From the NCBI GenBank assembly GCA_946221495.1, contig CAMIFA010000031.1, positions 1 through 36,823 on the forward strand: a stretch of DNA of 36,823 nucleotides, in the 5' to 3' direction. The DNA is from an uncultured cyanobacterium. Lineage in GTDB: Bacteria; Cyanobacteriota; Cyanobacteriia; Cyanobacteriales; Chroococcidiopsidaceae. The notes beneath the pieces were generated by a model. That model made no database searches. It was not told the DNA's origin and saw only the letters and a program-made list of their open reading frames with translations. How positions within the stretch are numbered: the stretch's first letter is position 1; the number at the start of each line of letters is the position of its first letter. Positions 15,422 through 24,605 of this stretch are shown piece after piece. Made by a program: the position numbers and the translations under genes.

Positions 15422-18400
15422 ATGTCCTTCGTTGGTTTACATATTCATAGTGATTACAGCCTACTTGATGGTGCTAGTCAATTACCAGCCTTAGTAGAGC
15501 GAGCTATTGAGTTGGACATGAAAGCGATCGCGCTTACAGATCATGGTGTAATGTACGGTGCGATTGAGCTAATTAAACTCTGTCGTAGTAAAAACATTAA
15601 GCCGATTATCGGCAATGAAATGTATGTAATGAACGGCGACATTGAGAATAAAGAGCGCCGCAGAGTACCAAAATACCATCAAGTTGTTTTAGCTAAAAAT
15701 ACAAAAGGTTACAAAAACTTAGTTAAGTTAACAACTATTTCTCACCTCAAAGGTGTTCAAGGTAAAGGCATTTTTTCTCGTCCTTGTATCAATAAAGAAT
15801 TACTTGCCAAATACCATGAAGGTTTAATTATTACAAGTGCCTGTTTAGGAGGAGAAGTACCACAAGCAATTCTTCAAGGTAGGCTGGATATAGCGCGGCG
15901 GGTAGCAAAAGAATACAAAGAAATATTTGGTGATGACTACTATTTAGAAATTCAAGATCACGGCTCTCAAGAAGACCGAATCGTTAATGTTGAAATAATT
16001 AAAATTGCTCGAGAATTAAATATTAAATTTATTGCTACAAACGATTCACATTTTATCTCTTGCTACGATGTTGAAGCTCACGATGCTTTGCTATGCATTC
16101 AAACAGGGAAGCTGATTACTGAAGATAAACGGATGCGTTATAGCGGTACAGAGTATCTTAAATCCGCTAAGGAGATGAGTCAGCTATTTCGAGATCATTT
16201 ACCAGATGACGTAATTGCAGAAGCGCTCGCAACTACTTTAGAAGTCGCAGAAAAAGTTGAGCCTTACCACATTATGGGTGAGTCTCGCATTCCCAATTAT
16301 GGAGTTCCGGCTGGTCATACTGCTGATACGTATCTAGAGCAAGTTACTTGGGAAGGACTATTACAACGCTTCAATCGCAAATCCCGTGCAGAAATTGATC
16401 CAACCTACAAAGAACGGCTGGACTATGAATTGAAAATGATGCAGCAGATGGGATTTTCCACTTACTTTTTAGTAGTGTGGGACTACATCAAGTATGCTAG
16501 AGATCATGGTATTCCTGTGGGACCAGGTAGAGGTTCTGCTGCTGGATCTTTAGTTGCTTATGCTTTAAGAATTACTAACATTGATCCCGTACATCATGGG
16601 TTATTATTCGAGCGATTTTTGAACCCAGAACGAAAATCAATGCCAGATATTGATACTGATTTCTGCATTGAAAGACGCGATGATGTAATTAACTACGTTA
16701 CTGAAAAATACGGTGAAGATAAAGTTGCTCAAATTATTACTTTTAACCGTTTAACATCAAAAGCAGTTTTAAAAGATGTTGCCAGAGTGTTAAATATTCC
16801 CTATGGGGAAGCTGACCGGATGGCAAAGTTAATTCCCGTTGTCAGAGGTAAACCAACTAAACTGGCGGTAATGGTTTCAAACGCTACACCAGCACCAGAA
16901 TTTAAAGAAAAATACGAAACTGATCCTAATGTGCGTCACTGGGTTGATATGGCACTGCGGATTGAAGGAACGAACAAAACTTTTGGTGTACACGCAGCTG
17001 GAGTTGTGATTTCATCTGAACCACTAGATGAAATTGTGCCGTTGCAAAAGAATAACGATGGTTCTGTAATTACTCAGTATTTCATGGAAGACCTAGAAGC
17101 ACTGGGACTATTAAAAATGGACTTTTTGGGTCTAAGAAACCTAACATTAATTCAGAAAACAATTGATTTAATTAAGCAGTATCAAGGATTTGATCTCGAC
17201 CCAGATCAGTTACCACTTGATGAAAGAAAAGCTCAGAAAATATTAGCAAAGGGAGAAGTAAATACAGTACCAAAAGATGTTAAAAGAACTTATGCAATTT
17301 TAGAAGCAGGTGAATTAGAAGGTATTTTTCAGCTGGAATCTTCGGGAATGCGGCAAATAGTAAGAGACTTGAAGCCGTCTTGCTTAGAAGATATTTCTTC
17401 AATTCTAGCGCTGTATCGCCCAGGTCCATTGGATGCTGGTTTGATTCCTCATTTTATTGATCGCAAACATGGCAGAGAGAAAATAGAATATGAACATCCG
17501 CTATTAGAGCCAATTTTACAAGAAACTTACGGAACTCTGTGTTTTCAAGAGCAAATTATGAGAATGGCTCAAGATTTAGCTGGCTATTCCTTAGGACAAG
17601 CTGATTTACTGCGCCGCGCTATGGGGAAAAAGAAGGCTTCGGAAATGCAGAAGCAGCGAGAAATATTTATTAATGGTGCAACTAAAAATGGGATTAAATC
17701 AAAAATTGCGGAACAATTATTCGAGCAAATGGTGAATTTTGCGGAATACTGTTTTAATCAATCGCATTCAATGGCTTATGGCTATGTAACTTATCAAACA
17801 GCATATTTAAAGGCAAATTATCCAGTTGAATACATGGCGGCGCTGTTAACGGCTAACAGTGGTGATACAGATAAAGTACAGAAGTATATTTCTACTTGTC
17901 TGAATATGAATATTCAGATAGAACCGCCGGATATTAATCGCTCTGGAGTTGATTTTACGCCCTCAGAAGGCAAGATTTTATTTGGATTCTCGGCAGTACG
18001 AAATGTCGGACAAGGAGCGATCGCCTGTATTCTAGAAGCTCGGAATACAGGAAAATTTAAGTCCCTGGCTGATTTGTGCGATCGCGTTGATCTACGTGCT
18101 GTCAACCGCCGCGCCTTAGAAGCTTTAATTTACTGCGGTGCTTTTGATAATATTCAGCCTAACCGCCATCAGTTAATCAGCGATTTGGAATTAGTATTTG
18201 AGTGGGCGCAATCTAGAGCTAGAGATCGCGCTAGTGGTCAAGTTAATTTATTTGACTGGGGTGGGATGACAACTAGTAAAAATCCAAATGCTAGCTTTGA
18301 ATCTGCTCCCAAAGCTGCGGATGTAGCTGATTTTCCCCAATCAGAAAAGTTGAAAAAAGAAAAAGAACTATTGGGTTTTTATGTTTCCGATCATCCACTA

Positions 18401-19012
18401 AAAGCAATCAGACAATCAACCCAAATTTTAGCTCCTATTAGCCTTTCCCAGTTGAGCGAACAGAAGGAAGATACGCTTGTTTGTGCAGTTGTGATGTTGA
18501 GCAGTGTTAAACCAGTAATTACTAAAAAAGGCGATCGCATGGCGATTTTGCAAATAGAAGATTTAACAGGTCAAACCGAAGCCGTTGTCTTTCCTAAAGG
18601 GTATGTAAATATTGGTTCATTGCTAGTTGAAGATGCGCGGCTGATTGTTTGGGGTAAAGTAGACCGCAGAGACGATCAAATTCAACTAATTGTTGAAGAT
18701 GCGGAACCAATTGAAACAGTGCAGCTAGTAATGGTGGAATTAACTCCGCAACAAGCAGGCACAATTGAAGAACAGCATCGGTTGAGAACAATTTTGCAAG
18801 AGCAAGTAGGTGATAAAGAAAAAGCCAAGGTTCCAGTAGTTGCGATCGTTACTTCCCCAACTCGGTATTCAGGGAGCGATCTTAGTAACAGTCCCCGCCA
18901 ACTTGTCCGCTTCGGTCGTCAATTCTGGGTACAGGATGGTAAGACAGCTGTAGAGGTGCTTAAAACTGCAAGATTTCCTGCTCATGTCCAGCCTTTAGTT
19001 GGTCAAGTTTAA
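15422..19012 (+). CDS. dnaE: DNA polymerase III alpha subunit, uninterrupted
   Basis: The replicative polymerase subunit, 1196 aa from ATG 15422. The frame is open upstream to TTG 15401, but the family start is MSFVGLHIHSDYS. The PHP domain comes first (GLHIHSDYSLLDGA, ALTDHGVMYG). Next is the polymerase core with GPGRGSAAGS and the catalytic aspartates Asp409 and Asp411 in MPDIDTDF. The HhH region around GKFKSLADLCDRVDLRAVN precedes an OB domain near residues 1010-1090 (KKGDRMAILQIEDLTGQ). At residues 773-777 the sequence FAEYC is continuous into FNQSHSMAYGYVTYQT. In Nostoc and Synechocystis a split intein divides the gene exactly between Tyr and Cys at this point. Here there is neither intein nor gene split. 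No ribosome binding site is obvious. Confidence 0.97.
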   Translation: MSFVGLHIHSDYSLLDGASQLPALVERAIELDMKAIALTDHGVMYGAIELIKLCRSKNIKPIIGNEMYVMNGDIENKERRRVPKYHQVVLAKNTKGYKNLVKLTTISHLKGVQGKGIFSRPCINKELLAKYHEGLIITSACLGGEVPQAILQGRLDIARRVAKEYKEIFGDDYYLEIQDHGSQEDRIVNVEIIKIARELNIKFIATNDSHFISCYDVEAHDALLCIQTGKLITEDKRMRYSGTEYLKSAKEMSQLFRDHLPDDVIAEALATTLEVAEKVEPYHIMGESRIPNYGVPAGHTADTYLEQVTWEGLLQRFNRKSRAEIDPTYKERLDYELKMMQQMGFSTYFLVVWDYIKYARDHGIPVGPGRGSAAGSLVAYALRITNIDPVHHGLLFERFLNPERKSMPDIDTDFCIERRDDVINYVTEKYGEDKVAQIITFNRLTSKAVLKDVARVLNIPYGEADRMAKLIPVVRGKPTKLAVMVSNATPAPEFKEKYETDPNVRHWVDMALRIEGTNKTFGVHAAGVVISSEPLDEIVPLQKNNDGSVITQYFMEDLEALGLLKMDFLGLRNLTLIQKTIDLIKQYQGFDLDPDQLPLDERKAQKILAKGEVNTVPKDVKRTYAILEAGELEGIFQLESSGMRQIVRDLKPSCLEDISSILALYRPGPLDAGLIPHFIDRKHGREKIEYEHPLLEPILQETYGTLCFQEQIMRMAQDLAGYSLGQADLLRRAMGKKKASEMQKQREIFINGATKNGIKSKIAEQLFEQMVNFAEYCFNQSHSMAYGYVTYQTAYLKANYPVEYMAALLTANSGDTDKVQKYISTCLNMNIQIEPPDINRSGVDFTPSEGKILFGFSAVRNVGQGAIACILEARNTGKFKSLADLCDRVDLRAVNRRALEALIYCGAFDNIQPNRHQLISDLELVFEWAQSRARDRASGQVNLFDWGGMTTSKNPNASFESAPKAADVADFPQSEKLKKEKELLGFYVSDHPLKAIRQSTQILAPISLSQLSEQKEDTLVCAVVMLSSVKPVITKKGDRMAILQIEDLTGQTEAVVFPKGYVNIGSLLVEDARLIVWGKVDRRDDQIQLIVEDAEPIETVQLVMVELTPQQAGTIEEQHRLRTILQEQVGDKEKAKVPVVAIVTSPTRYSGSDLSNSPRQLVRFGRQFWVQDGKTAVEVLKTARFPAHVQPLVGQV

Positions 19013-19048
19013 TTGAGGCTACTCTTACTCATTAAGTAAATATAATTA

Positions 19049-19069
19049 GGGCAGGCAAGATGCCCGCCC
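19049..19069. terminator. GC-rich hairpin between convergent dnaE and 541-aa genes
   Basis: GGGCAGGC (19049-19056) pairs with GCCCGCCC (19062-19069) with one mismatch and a 5-nt loop. It lies 37 bp after dnaE and 47 bp before the end of the opposing gene, so it can stop both transcripts. The string also resembles a dispersed GC-rich hairpin repeat found in many cyanobacteria. Confidence 0.6.
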
Positions 19070-19115
19070 CAGTGGATAATCAATTTAGCTTTTGGATGAG
19101 ATTGTCTTACTCTAT

Positions 19116-20741
19116 TTAACTAATTGAGTTTTGTCCTGTAAGGGAAGTAAGGGCTGCCAAAGAATTCAACAATGGATTAGATATTACGTTGGACACTTTA
19201 CTGTCTTGAGCGATCGCCTCTCCACTGTAGAATGTTTGCTTCAACAGCTGTGAACCATCGAGTTTTGTAAGAATTGTACCTTTACTTGCTTGATTGTCTA
19301 GGGGAGTGTTCAGTGTATTGTTGCTACTTTGTACGTTAGTTGTAGTCAGGTTGAGAGTGTTGCTAATAGAAGACAACGGCTCAGATACAATTGGCGCGGC
19401 GGTAGCATTTCTGTTCAACTGAGTGCTACTAGTTGTTGGGGTATTTGTAGAGGTTGTATTGAATGTTAGATCGGGTGAACTAGCGGCTAAACTGCTTACC
19501 GAGGTGGTTGTAGCTCGTTCTGGTCTAACGTTCTTGAATATATAGACATCGTCTTGGAAGTCACCATTTCTGCCTTTATTAGTGCCAATATCGGTAGAAG
19601 CTATCCAAGTGTTAGGCACAACAACGCCATTCGCACCCTTGAGAGGATATATGCGCCAAGCACGAGTTTTGGCTGCACCATTCTGATTATCGTCCGTTGA
19701 ACCGTCACCACGCTTGAGAGCAAAGGGACTATTAGGGTTAAAGTCTACATCACTGCTTGTAGGCATCTTATTGACACCATTGATGAATATTTTGGGCAGT
19801 AGCTTTTGATTCTCCCCGCCACTCTGGTCGTTACTGCCTGCAATATTATCATCGTTGTCACTACCAGCTAGTCCATAGAGAAAGTTATCTTTAGTGCCAT
19901 TTTTATAGCGGAATGATACACCATCGTGGGGCGTGGTTGTCCGACTACTGTATACTGCGATCGGCATCAATTCTACAGGTTTGCTAGCATCGGCACGTAC
20001 CCAGTAAGGCGAGTAAACTTCATCACCGAATGTAGTATTGGTGACACCTAATTTATTATCTTCCGAACCGATATTAGTGGTAAACCCAAAGGAACGGACT
20101 ACCTCTGCTAGTGCAACTTCGTTGTCGCCTTCATAGGTAGTAGAATTCAGTCCTGCCAAATTTACCCTAGCAGCTCCGTCAGCGTCATTGCTGTTAATAG
20201 TCAGCGAGGCATAGTTCTCACCGTTTAATGTATGTGTTGGCGAGTCAGCCACAGTCAAGCTGGCTTTTCGCAGGGGTCTAAACTGAACTGCCAAGTTGAG
20301 CGATTGATTTGCCGCTATATTAATAGGCTGGGTAATAGCTCGCCCTGTGCGGGGATCTATTACTTTGAAGTCAGCAGCTCTTTGATGATCGACAAGCCGT
20401 CCGGCAACTGCGTTATTCTTTTCCAGCGAATCGCCGAGGCTTAAGCTCGAAATTGTTAAAGTTTCACTACCTGTATTGCGGAGGGTGAGAGTTTTAGATG
20501 GACGCGCCTCTCCTCTAACTGTGCTGAAAACTATCCGGTTCTGCACGATGTTGGAATTAGGGGTAATAATTTCCAGGTTTGGTCCTGCTGCGGCAGTTTG
20601 AGCAAAGCTACTACTAGCCGTTCGATTGAGTTCGCTGGAGTTAAAACCATACGGATCGGTGGTAACGGGCGTAAAACTTGAGCCTTGGACATTTGTATCC
20701 AAAGCATTGCTGGCGGTTCTAGAAACTGGATCTAAAGCCAT
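19116..20741 (-). CDS. ASH/DUF1573-like surface or exported protein, 541 aa
   Basis: A repeat-rich structural protein of unknown function. Residues about 1-70 are Ser/Thr/Asn-rich linker. About 72-205 form an Ig-like ASH/DUF1573-type fold (LEIITPNSNIV, LTLRNTGSETLTISSL, LAVQFRPL, ASLTINSNDADG). About 210-410 form a second globular region that ends in VVPNTWIASTDIG and DDVYIFKNVRP, a segment I recall as a C-terminal module of large cyanobacterial exported proteins. It includes the Asp/Asn-rich GSDNDDNIAGSNDQ, which could bind calcium. The last 130 residues are Thr/Ser/Asn-rich with no anchor or PEP-CTERM signal. No signal peptide is seen. It lies downstream of the 947-aa propeller protein and I9 gene on the same strand. 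Confidence 0.75.
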   Translation of the reverse strand: MALDPVSRTASNALDTNVQGSSFTPVTTDPYGFNSSELNRTASSSFAQTAAAGPNLEIITPNSNIVQNRIVFSTVRGEARPSKTLTLRNTGSETLTISSLSLGDSLEKNNAVAGRLVDHQRAADFKVIDPRTGRAITQPINIAANQSLNLAVQFRPLRKASLTVADSPTHTLNGENYASLTINSNDADGAARVNLAGLNSTTYEGDNEVALAEVVRSFGFTTNIGSEDNKLGVTNTTFGDEVYSPYWVRADASKPVELMPIAVYSSRTTTPHDGVSFRYKNGTKDNFLYGLAGSDNDDNIAGSNDQSGGENQKLLPKIFINGVNKMPTSSDVDFNPNSPFALKRGDGSTDDNQNGAAKTRAWRIYPLKGANGVVVPNTWIASTDIGTNKGRNGDFQDDVYIFKNVRPERATTTSVSSLAASSPDLTFNTTSTNTPTTSSTQLNRNATAAPIVSEPLSSISNTLNLTTTNVQSSNNTLNTPLDNQASKGTILTKLDGSQLLKQTFYSGEAIAQDSKVSNVISNPLLNSLAALTSLTGQNSIS

Positions 20742-21306
20742 GACAAATACTCCATTGTTGATTTAGCAAAAAAGAAAGATTTGTATTTCAATAAATACTG
20801 AAATACTTGTGCTACTTGACCTGATTTAGTGCAAATAACTTAGGAATAACTTTGGTAGCCGTAAAGACGAGAAAATCTACCTTATGCTTAAGTAATATTC
20901 GCTGATTTTACGTAAATTTTAGCACAGTTTATACGTAAAAGGTAGTATTATTTTTACATGTTTTTTGGAAAATAATAGTGTTATTACTTAAATACTTAAC
21001 TAGCTGAAATTGACCAAACAACAATTTATCCAGAGATAATTCTTAAATGAAGTGAATATAAAAAATTTTAGAAGGTTTAAGTAGTGCGATCGCCTCTAAC
21101 TCTATCTGTTGAGCTACAGCTACACTACTAAGTGACACCCCAAAATTAATCACTTGCTGCAAAAGATAAGTTTAATCTCAAAGTAATTTCATTGCTAATT
21201 TATCTAAAGTCGCTATATAAAATTGCTTAAAAAAGCCTTCCTGTAATTATTTTTGCAATACAACCAAAGATAAGTTGCAGTGTATTTAAAGAATTTCAAC
21301 TAATTA
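20742..21306. other. Intergenic region, 565 bp, after the I9 gene
   Basis: AT-rich DNA between the end of the I9 gene and the start of the 541-aa gene, both on the minus strand. I examined the minus-strand frames for a decayed subtilase catalytic domain and saw no Asp, His or Ser motifs and no long open stretch. AGTAGTG (21081-21087) and CACTACT (near 21123) could form a weak long-loop hairpin. It presumably holds the promoter of the 541-aa gene. Confidence 0.5.
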
Positions 21307-21660
21307 CTAACTACGATTTACGCCTGTCGGCAATGTTTGTCCTGTTGCCTTTACTGGACGGTCTGCTGAGATGAACAAAATACGCGGGTCACGGGCAAGT
21401 GCTGATAAGCGTCCTTCAGGAATACGAGCAGCATAACCCTTGAGAGCGTTTTTATAAACAAAGCCTACACTAAGGGCGTGAATATTAGCGTGTTGTTGAG
21501 CAACAGTCAGTGGGTCATTACCATCACGTAGGACAACGATATATTTATCCGGTGTTCCAGCAGGAGGTTGTGCAGCTACAGAAAGTAAGCTTGCATGACT
21601 AAGGGCAACGGTGCTGAAAATACCAATACTTAGTTTAATAATAGGTTGAGAATGTAACAT
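21307..21660 (-). CDS. Exported stand-alone I9 (subtilisin propeptide) protein, probable truncated subtilase
   Basis: A 117-aa protein with a likely signal peptide (residues 1 to about 30, ending SVAAQP). The rest is an Inhibitor I9 domain, the propeptide that folds and inhibits S8 subtilases: PDKYIVVLRDGND, QQHANIHALSVGFVYKNALKGYAARIP, LARDPRILFISAD. It ends QTLPTGVNRS then TAG. In cyanobacterial S8 proteases LPTGVNRI marks the exact junction to the catalytic domain (as I recall the family), which is wholly missing here. Either it is the remnant of a protease or a free-standing inhibitor, as known for yeast IB2 and some bacterial I9 proteins. It lies between the 947-aa and 541-aa genes on the same strand. 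Confidence 0.8.
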   Translation of the reverse strand: MLHSQPIIKLSIGIFSTVALSHASLLSVAAQPPAGTPDKYIVVLRDGNDPLTVAQQHANIHALSVGFVYKNALKGYAARIPEGRLSALARDPRILFISADRPVKATGQTLPTGVNRS

Positions 21661-21691
21661 TTATTATTTATTTACTCTTAATTCCAATCCT

Positions 21692-21723
21692 TTGGACTTT
21701 GGACAAATTTGCCCAAAGTCCAA
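21692..21723 (-). terminator. Perfect 11-bp inverted repeat after the propeller gene
   Basis: TTGGACTTTGG (21692-21702) and CCAAAGTCCAA (21713-21723) form a perfect 11-bp stem with a 10-nt loop, 39 bp after the end of the 947-aa gene and 32 bp before the I9 start. There is no T-run, so it may be a terminator, a processing or stabilising hairpin, or an operator for the I9 gene. Confidence 0.55.
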
Positions 21724-21761
21724 GCAGATACATACACTGCACCTGTAAATAATGCAGTTAT

Positions 21762-24605
21762 CTAAGCCCTTAATAGCGAAATCTGACCGGAAAAGGTTCT
21801 CTCAGACAACTCAGCTACATAGAGGTTGCCAATGTTCTTTTTGGTGTCCTCAATTAAATCTAGAGGATCTGAAAGACCAGAGACAACCTGCGTTACCTTA
21901 CCTCTGGGAATGTTACCATCAAGGTCTGGTTCAAGAGCTATGATATCGTTGCCGTTACTATACTCTGCGACTAGCAGCTTGCCTTTGAGCGCGCCACCGA
22001 AGGTATTACTCTTATATTCAATAGCTCCGTTAGGCGAACGGTGGATACCAAAGTCATAAGCAAAGCCCTGATAATTCGGGTCAGGATTGAATCTTACATT
22101 ATTAGTAGGATTGGCGTATCCGTTATACAACACTGCACCTGTTTTGGGGTCTTTTACATCTACTACCTCGGCGGGGTCAATTCCACTAGTAGGATTACCA
22201 CCATTCAGTATGTACTCTTGACGCAGGGGATTTGCGTGACCATAGTAACCACCCTTCTTGACGTTAAACAGGTAATCGTTCTGACCACCGACTTTGAACA
22301 GTGCCTCGTTTACTGTTGTTTGAGGATCGTCAGGAGTATTGCCGCCAGCAGCACTACCATTTGTGGGGGCATAGAGATTACCGTTACTATGCCAGACTAG
22401 ATCGTAGGCATTACGGATACCTGTTGCATAAATCTTGACAGGGGCATCAGCAGCAAAGGGATTGTAATTACCAGTTTTACCGCCATAGTTCTCTGTTTGC
22501 ACATTGAAGCCTCCTACGGGCGCTGTGCGATTGGGATCGATCTGCAATATAGCTGCGGATAGCAGCCGCTCATCGCGGTTACCCCAAATATCATCACGCG
22601 CACCCATCGCGCTGTTGCTGGCTTGGCTTATGTAGAGGTTACCGTCGGGACCAAATGCAAGGCTATTGCTCAAATGGTCTTTAGTAGAGCGGGGTAAGCC
22701 AACAACATAATCTTGAATATTGCCATCAAAAGCTGAAGTAAGCGGATTCAAGGTTATCTTTGAGACTTTGCTGGTGAAATCTGTTGCAGGCTGTACTAGC
22801 GGGTCATTATTAGAGATCCACAGCTCATTGGGATTGTTAGGATTAAAGACGATACCGATAATGGCGTGACCCTCGTCAACTGTAAAAGTGTCTAGGTTCG
22901 TCAACTTGCCTGTACCCGCTTCAATATCCCAGCGAAGTATTCTACCGTCTAAAGTAGGGGCATAAAGGTTGTCACCGTCAGGACTAATCAGCAAGCTAGA
23001 AAGTGGAGCGCCAGTGCCATTTGCGCCATAAACCGTACTTTTGGTGAAGTTTACTCCAGCAGAAATCGCACTCTTGTTAACTCCAGTATTGAAAGTGGTG
23101 GTATAAGGGATGAAGCTATTACCCAAACTGTCTCTAACACCAGTTGTGACTTTGAAAGTGTAATTGGTGTTTGGGTCTAAATCTGCAAAAGGTGCATAGT
23201 TAACAGTACCACCAGCCGCATCAGTACCAATATTTCCAGGTATAAGGACATTATCCTTAGTGCGATACAGCTGAATGTTTGTGCTGTTAAGCGTCGTCGA
23301 ATTTAAACCACCCGCACCTGGTACGAAAGAAAGGTTGAGATTGATATTAGCATCGAGGAATACGTTGCCTGTTGTGTCTTTGGCAATGTCATTACCAGTA
23401 ATGGTTGGATGCTTGCCAGGGACAATGTTGACGATATCAACGTAGTTGATTTTAGTATTGCTGCCTAGATTAGTACCTGTGCCTGGATCAATAGTTAGTC
23501 TGCCATCAATAACATTTACCCTCACGGTTGCTAGTTGATACTCTTGCCTAGCAGTACCCTGAAAGCGGTTAATTGCCGTGACACCTTCTACCCTAATAGT
23601 GTGCTTGCTGTCGTATATGCCTTTACTGTTAGGCGCATCGCCAACGCTAACAGTGACGCTGTATGTGCCATTTGGTACTGAATACTCCCAAGCAGCAGTA
23701 GGAGTATTCGGGAACTGCATATGCATGATAGTATCAAGCCGTTGATCTACACCAGTACGGTTGCGATCGCGCGCATAGGCGGCAACAGTTAAAGGCGTGT
23801 GCCTCGTGCTAGTTAAACTAGATTGCGTTACCCAGCCATAACCACGAGTAGCGTTATATGCTTCACCACTGTCTTTGAGATAGCCAGCAGCTAAAGGAGA
23901 GCCACTCGGCTGAAAATTAATTTTTACGTCTTGAGCAATCCCGAAACTATCAAAGGTTACAGGCACATCTGCGGCATTACTGGTAGAAGCAAGGATACCT
24001 GCACGGGCGCTAGTTTCATTGGTGAAGAAAGAAGTAGTAGGCTTAAAAGAATTACTAAATGTTAGCCTTGCTCCACTGTTGGAGTTAACTCGGTAGGCAG
24101 CTGTAATATTTTTTGTAACTGGATCGCCTGTGAGGAAAAGGTCAAGGGTATTAATGCTTCCCCAGTCTAAACCTGTAACTACGTCTACAGCAGAACCTTT
24201 ACCGTTCTCTTCCTTATAGAGCTGTAATTTTAGTCCACTATTACCAGTGCCAGTATTGATAATTACTAGCTTCACATAGTTATCTTGGTTAGAACCAAAG
24301 AACAAACCACCCTGCTGAAACGAAGTAGTTAAATTCGTCGGTGCTTTTAACCGTGTACTAACTGTAAAAGTTTGAGTAGCATCAACTCCAACTTGGAGCG
24401 CATTTTTAAGCGTGTTAGTAAGTCCAGTATTGCTTCCCTGTGTACCAGTTAAAGCAAGAGTACCAGCTGTTGTATCAAGATTAATGCGGCTGCGATCGTA
24501 CTGATCGCCATTTTTATTATTCTGTACAGAGGTAAACCCTGTGCCTTCAAGATCGTTATCTTCAACTGTATCGGGGATGGCTGAAGAAAAATCTAGGTTT
24601 AACAT
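21762..24605 (-). CDS. Modular lectin-like/malectin-like, Ig-like, beta-propeller protein, 947 aa
   Basis: A large exported-looking protein without a classical signal peptide. Residues about 1-225 resemble a concanavalin/LamG-type sandwich (TLALTGTQGSN, FTVSTRLKAP, GGLFFGSNQDNYVKL). About 230-395 form a malectin-like carbohydrate-binding domain (INFQPSGSPL, GYLKDSGEAYN, YSVPNGTYSVTVSVGDAP). About 398-508 are an SbsA-type Ig-like domain (NYTFKVTTGVRDSLGNSF). About 515-947 are a glucose/sorbosone-dehydrogenase-like beta-propeller (LISPDGDNLYAPTLDGRI, LAFGPDGNLYISQASNS, VKIYATGIRNAYDLVW, GKLLVAEYSNGND). Key catalytic residues of the dehydrogenases were not verifiable, so it may only bind sugar. 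It is probably surface or matrix associated. It ends abruptly after the last blade. Confidence 0.82.
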   Translation of the reverse strand: MLNLDFSSAIPDTVEDNDLEGTGFTSVQNNKNGDQYDRSRINLDTTAGTLALTGTQGSNTGLTNTLKNALQVGVDATQTFTVSTRLKAPTNLTTSFQQGGLFFGSNQDNYVKLVIINTGTGNSGLKLQLYKEENGKGSAVDVVTGLDWGSINTLDLFLTGDPVTKNITAAYRVNSNSGARLTFSNSFKPTTSFFTNETSARAGILASTSNAADVPVTFDSFGIAQDVKINFQPSGSPLAAGYLKDSGEAYNATRGYGWVTQSSLTSTRHTPLTVAAYARDRNRTGVDQRLDTIMHMQFPNTPTAAWEYSVPNGTYSVTVSVGDAPNSKGIYDSKHTIRVEGVTAINRFQGTARQEYQLATVRVNVIDGRLTIDPGTGTNLGSNTKINYVDIVNIVPGKHPTITGNDIAKDTTGNVFLDANINLNLSFVPGAGGLNSTTLNSTNIQLYRTKDNVLIPGNIGTDAAGGTVNYAPFADLDPNTNYTFKVTTGVRDSLGNSFIPYTTTFNTGVNKSAISAGVNFTKSTVYGANGTGAPLSSLLISPDGDNLYAPTLDGRILRWDIEAGTGKLTNLDTFTVDEGHAIIGIVFNPNNPNELWISNNDPLVQPATDFTSKVSKITLNPLTSAFDGNIQDYVVGLPRSTKDHLSNSLAFGPDGNLYISQASNSAMGARDDIWGNRDERLLSAAILQIDPNRTAPVGGFNVQTENYGGKTGNYNPFAADAPVKIYATGIRNAYDLVWHSNGNLYAPTNGSAAGGNTPDDPQTTVNEALFKVGGQNDYLFNVKKGGYYGHANPLRQEYILNGGNPTSGIDPAEVVDVKDPKTGAVLYNGYANPTNNVRFNPDPNYQGFAYDFGIHRSPNGAIEYKSNTFGGALKGKLLVAEYSNGNDIIALEPDLDGNIPRGKVTQVVSGLSDPLDLIEDTKKNIGNLYVAELSERTFSGQISLLRA

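Noticed and set aside
15303..15494. 63-codon plus-strand frame at the dnaE start
   Set aside because: It overlaps the first 73 bp of dnaE in another frame, has Cys- and Tyr-rich composition without a domain, and no ribosome binding site.
22041..22400. 119-codon plus-strand frame inside the propeller gene
   Set aside because: Antisense shadow of the 947-aa gene, whose frame carries recognisable propeller repeats over the same stretch.
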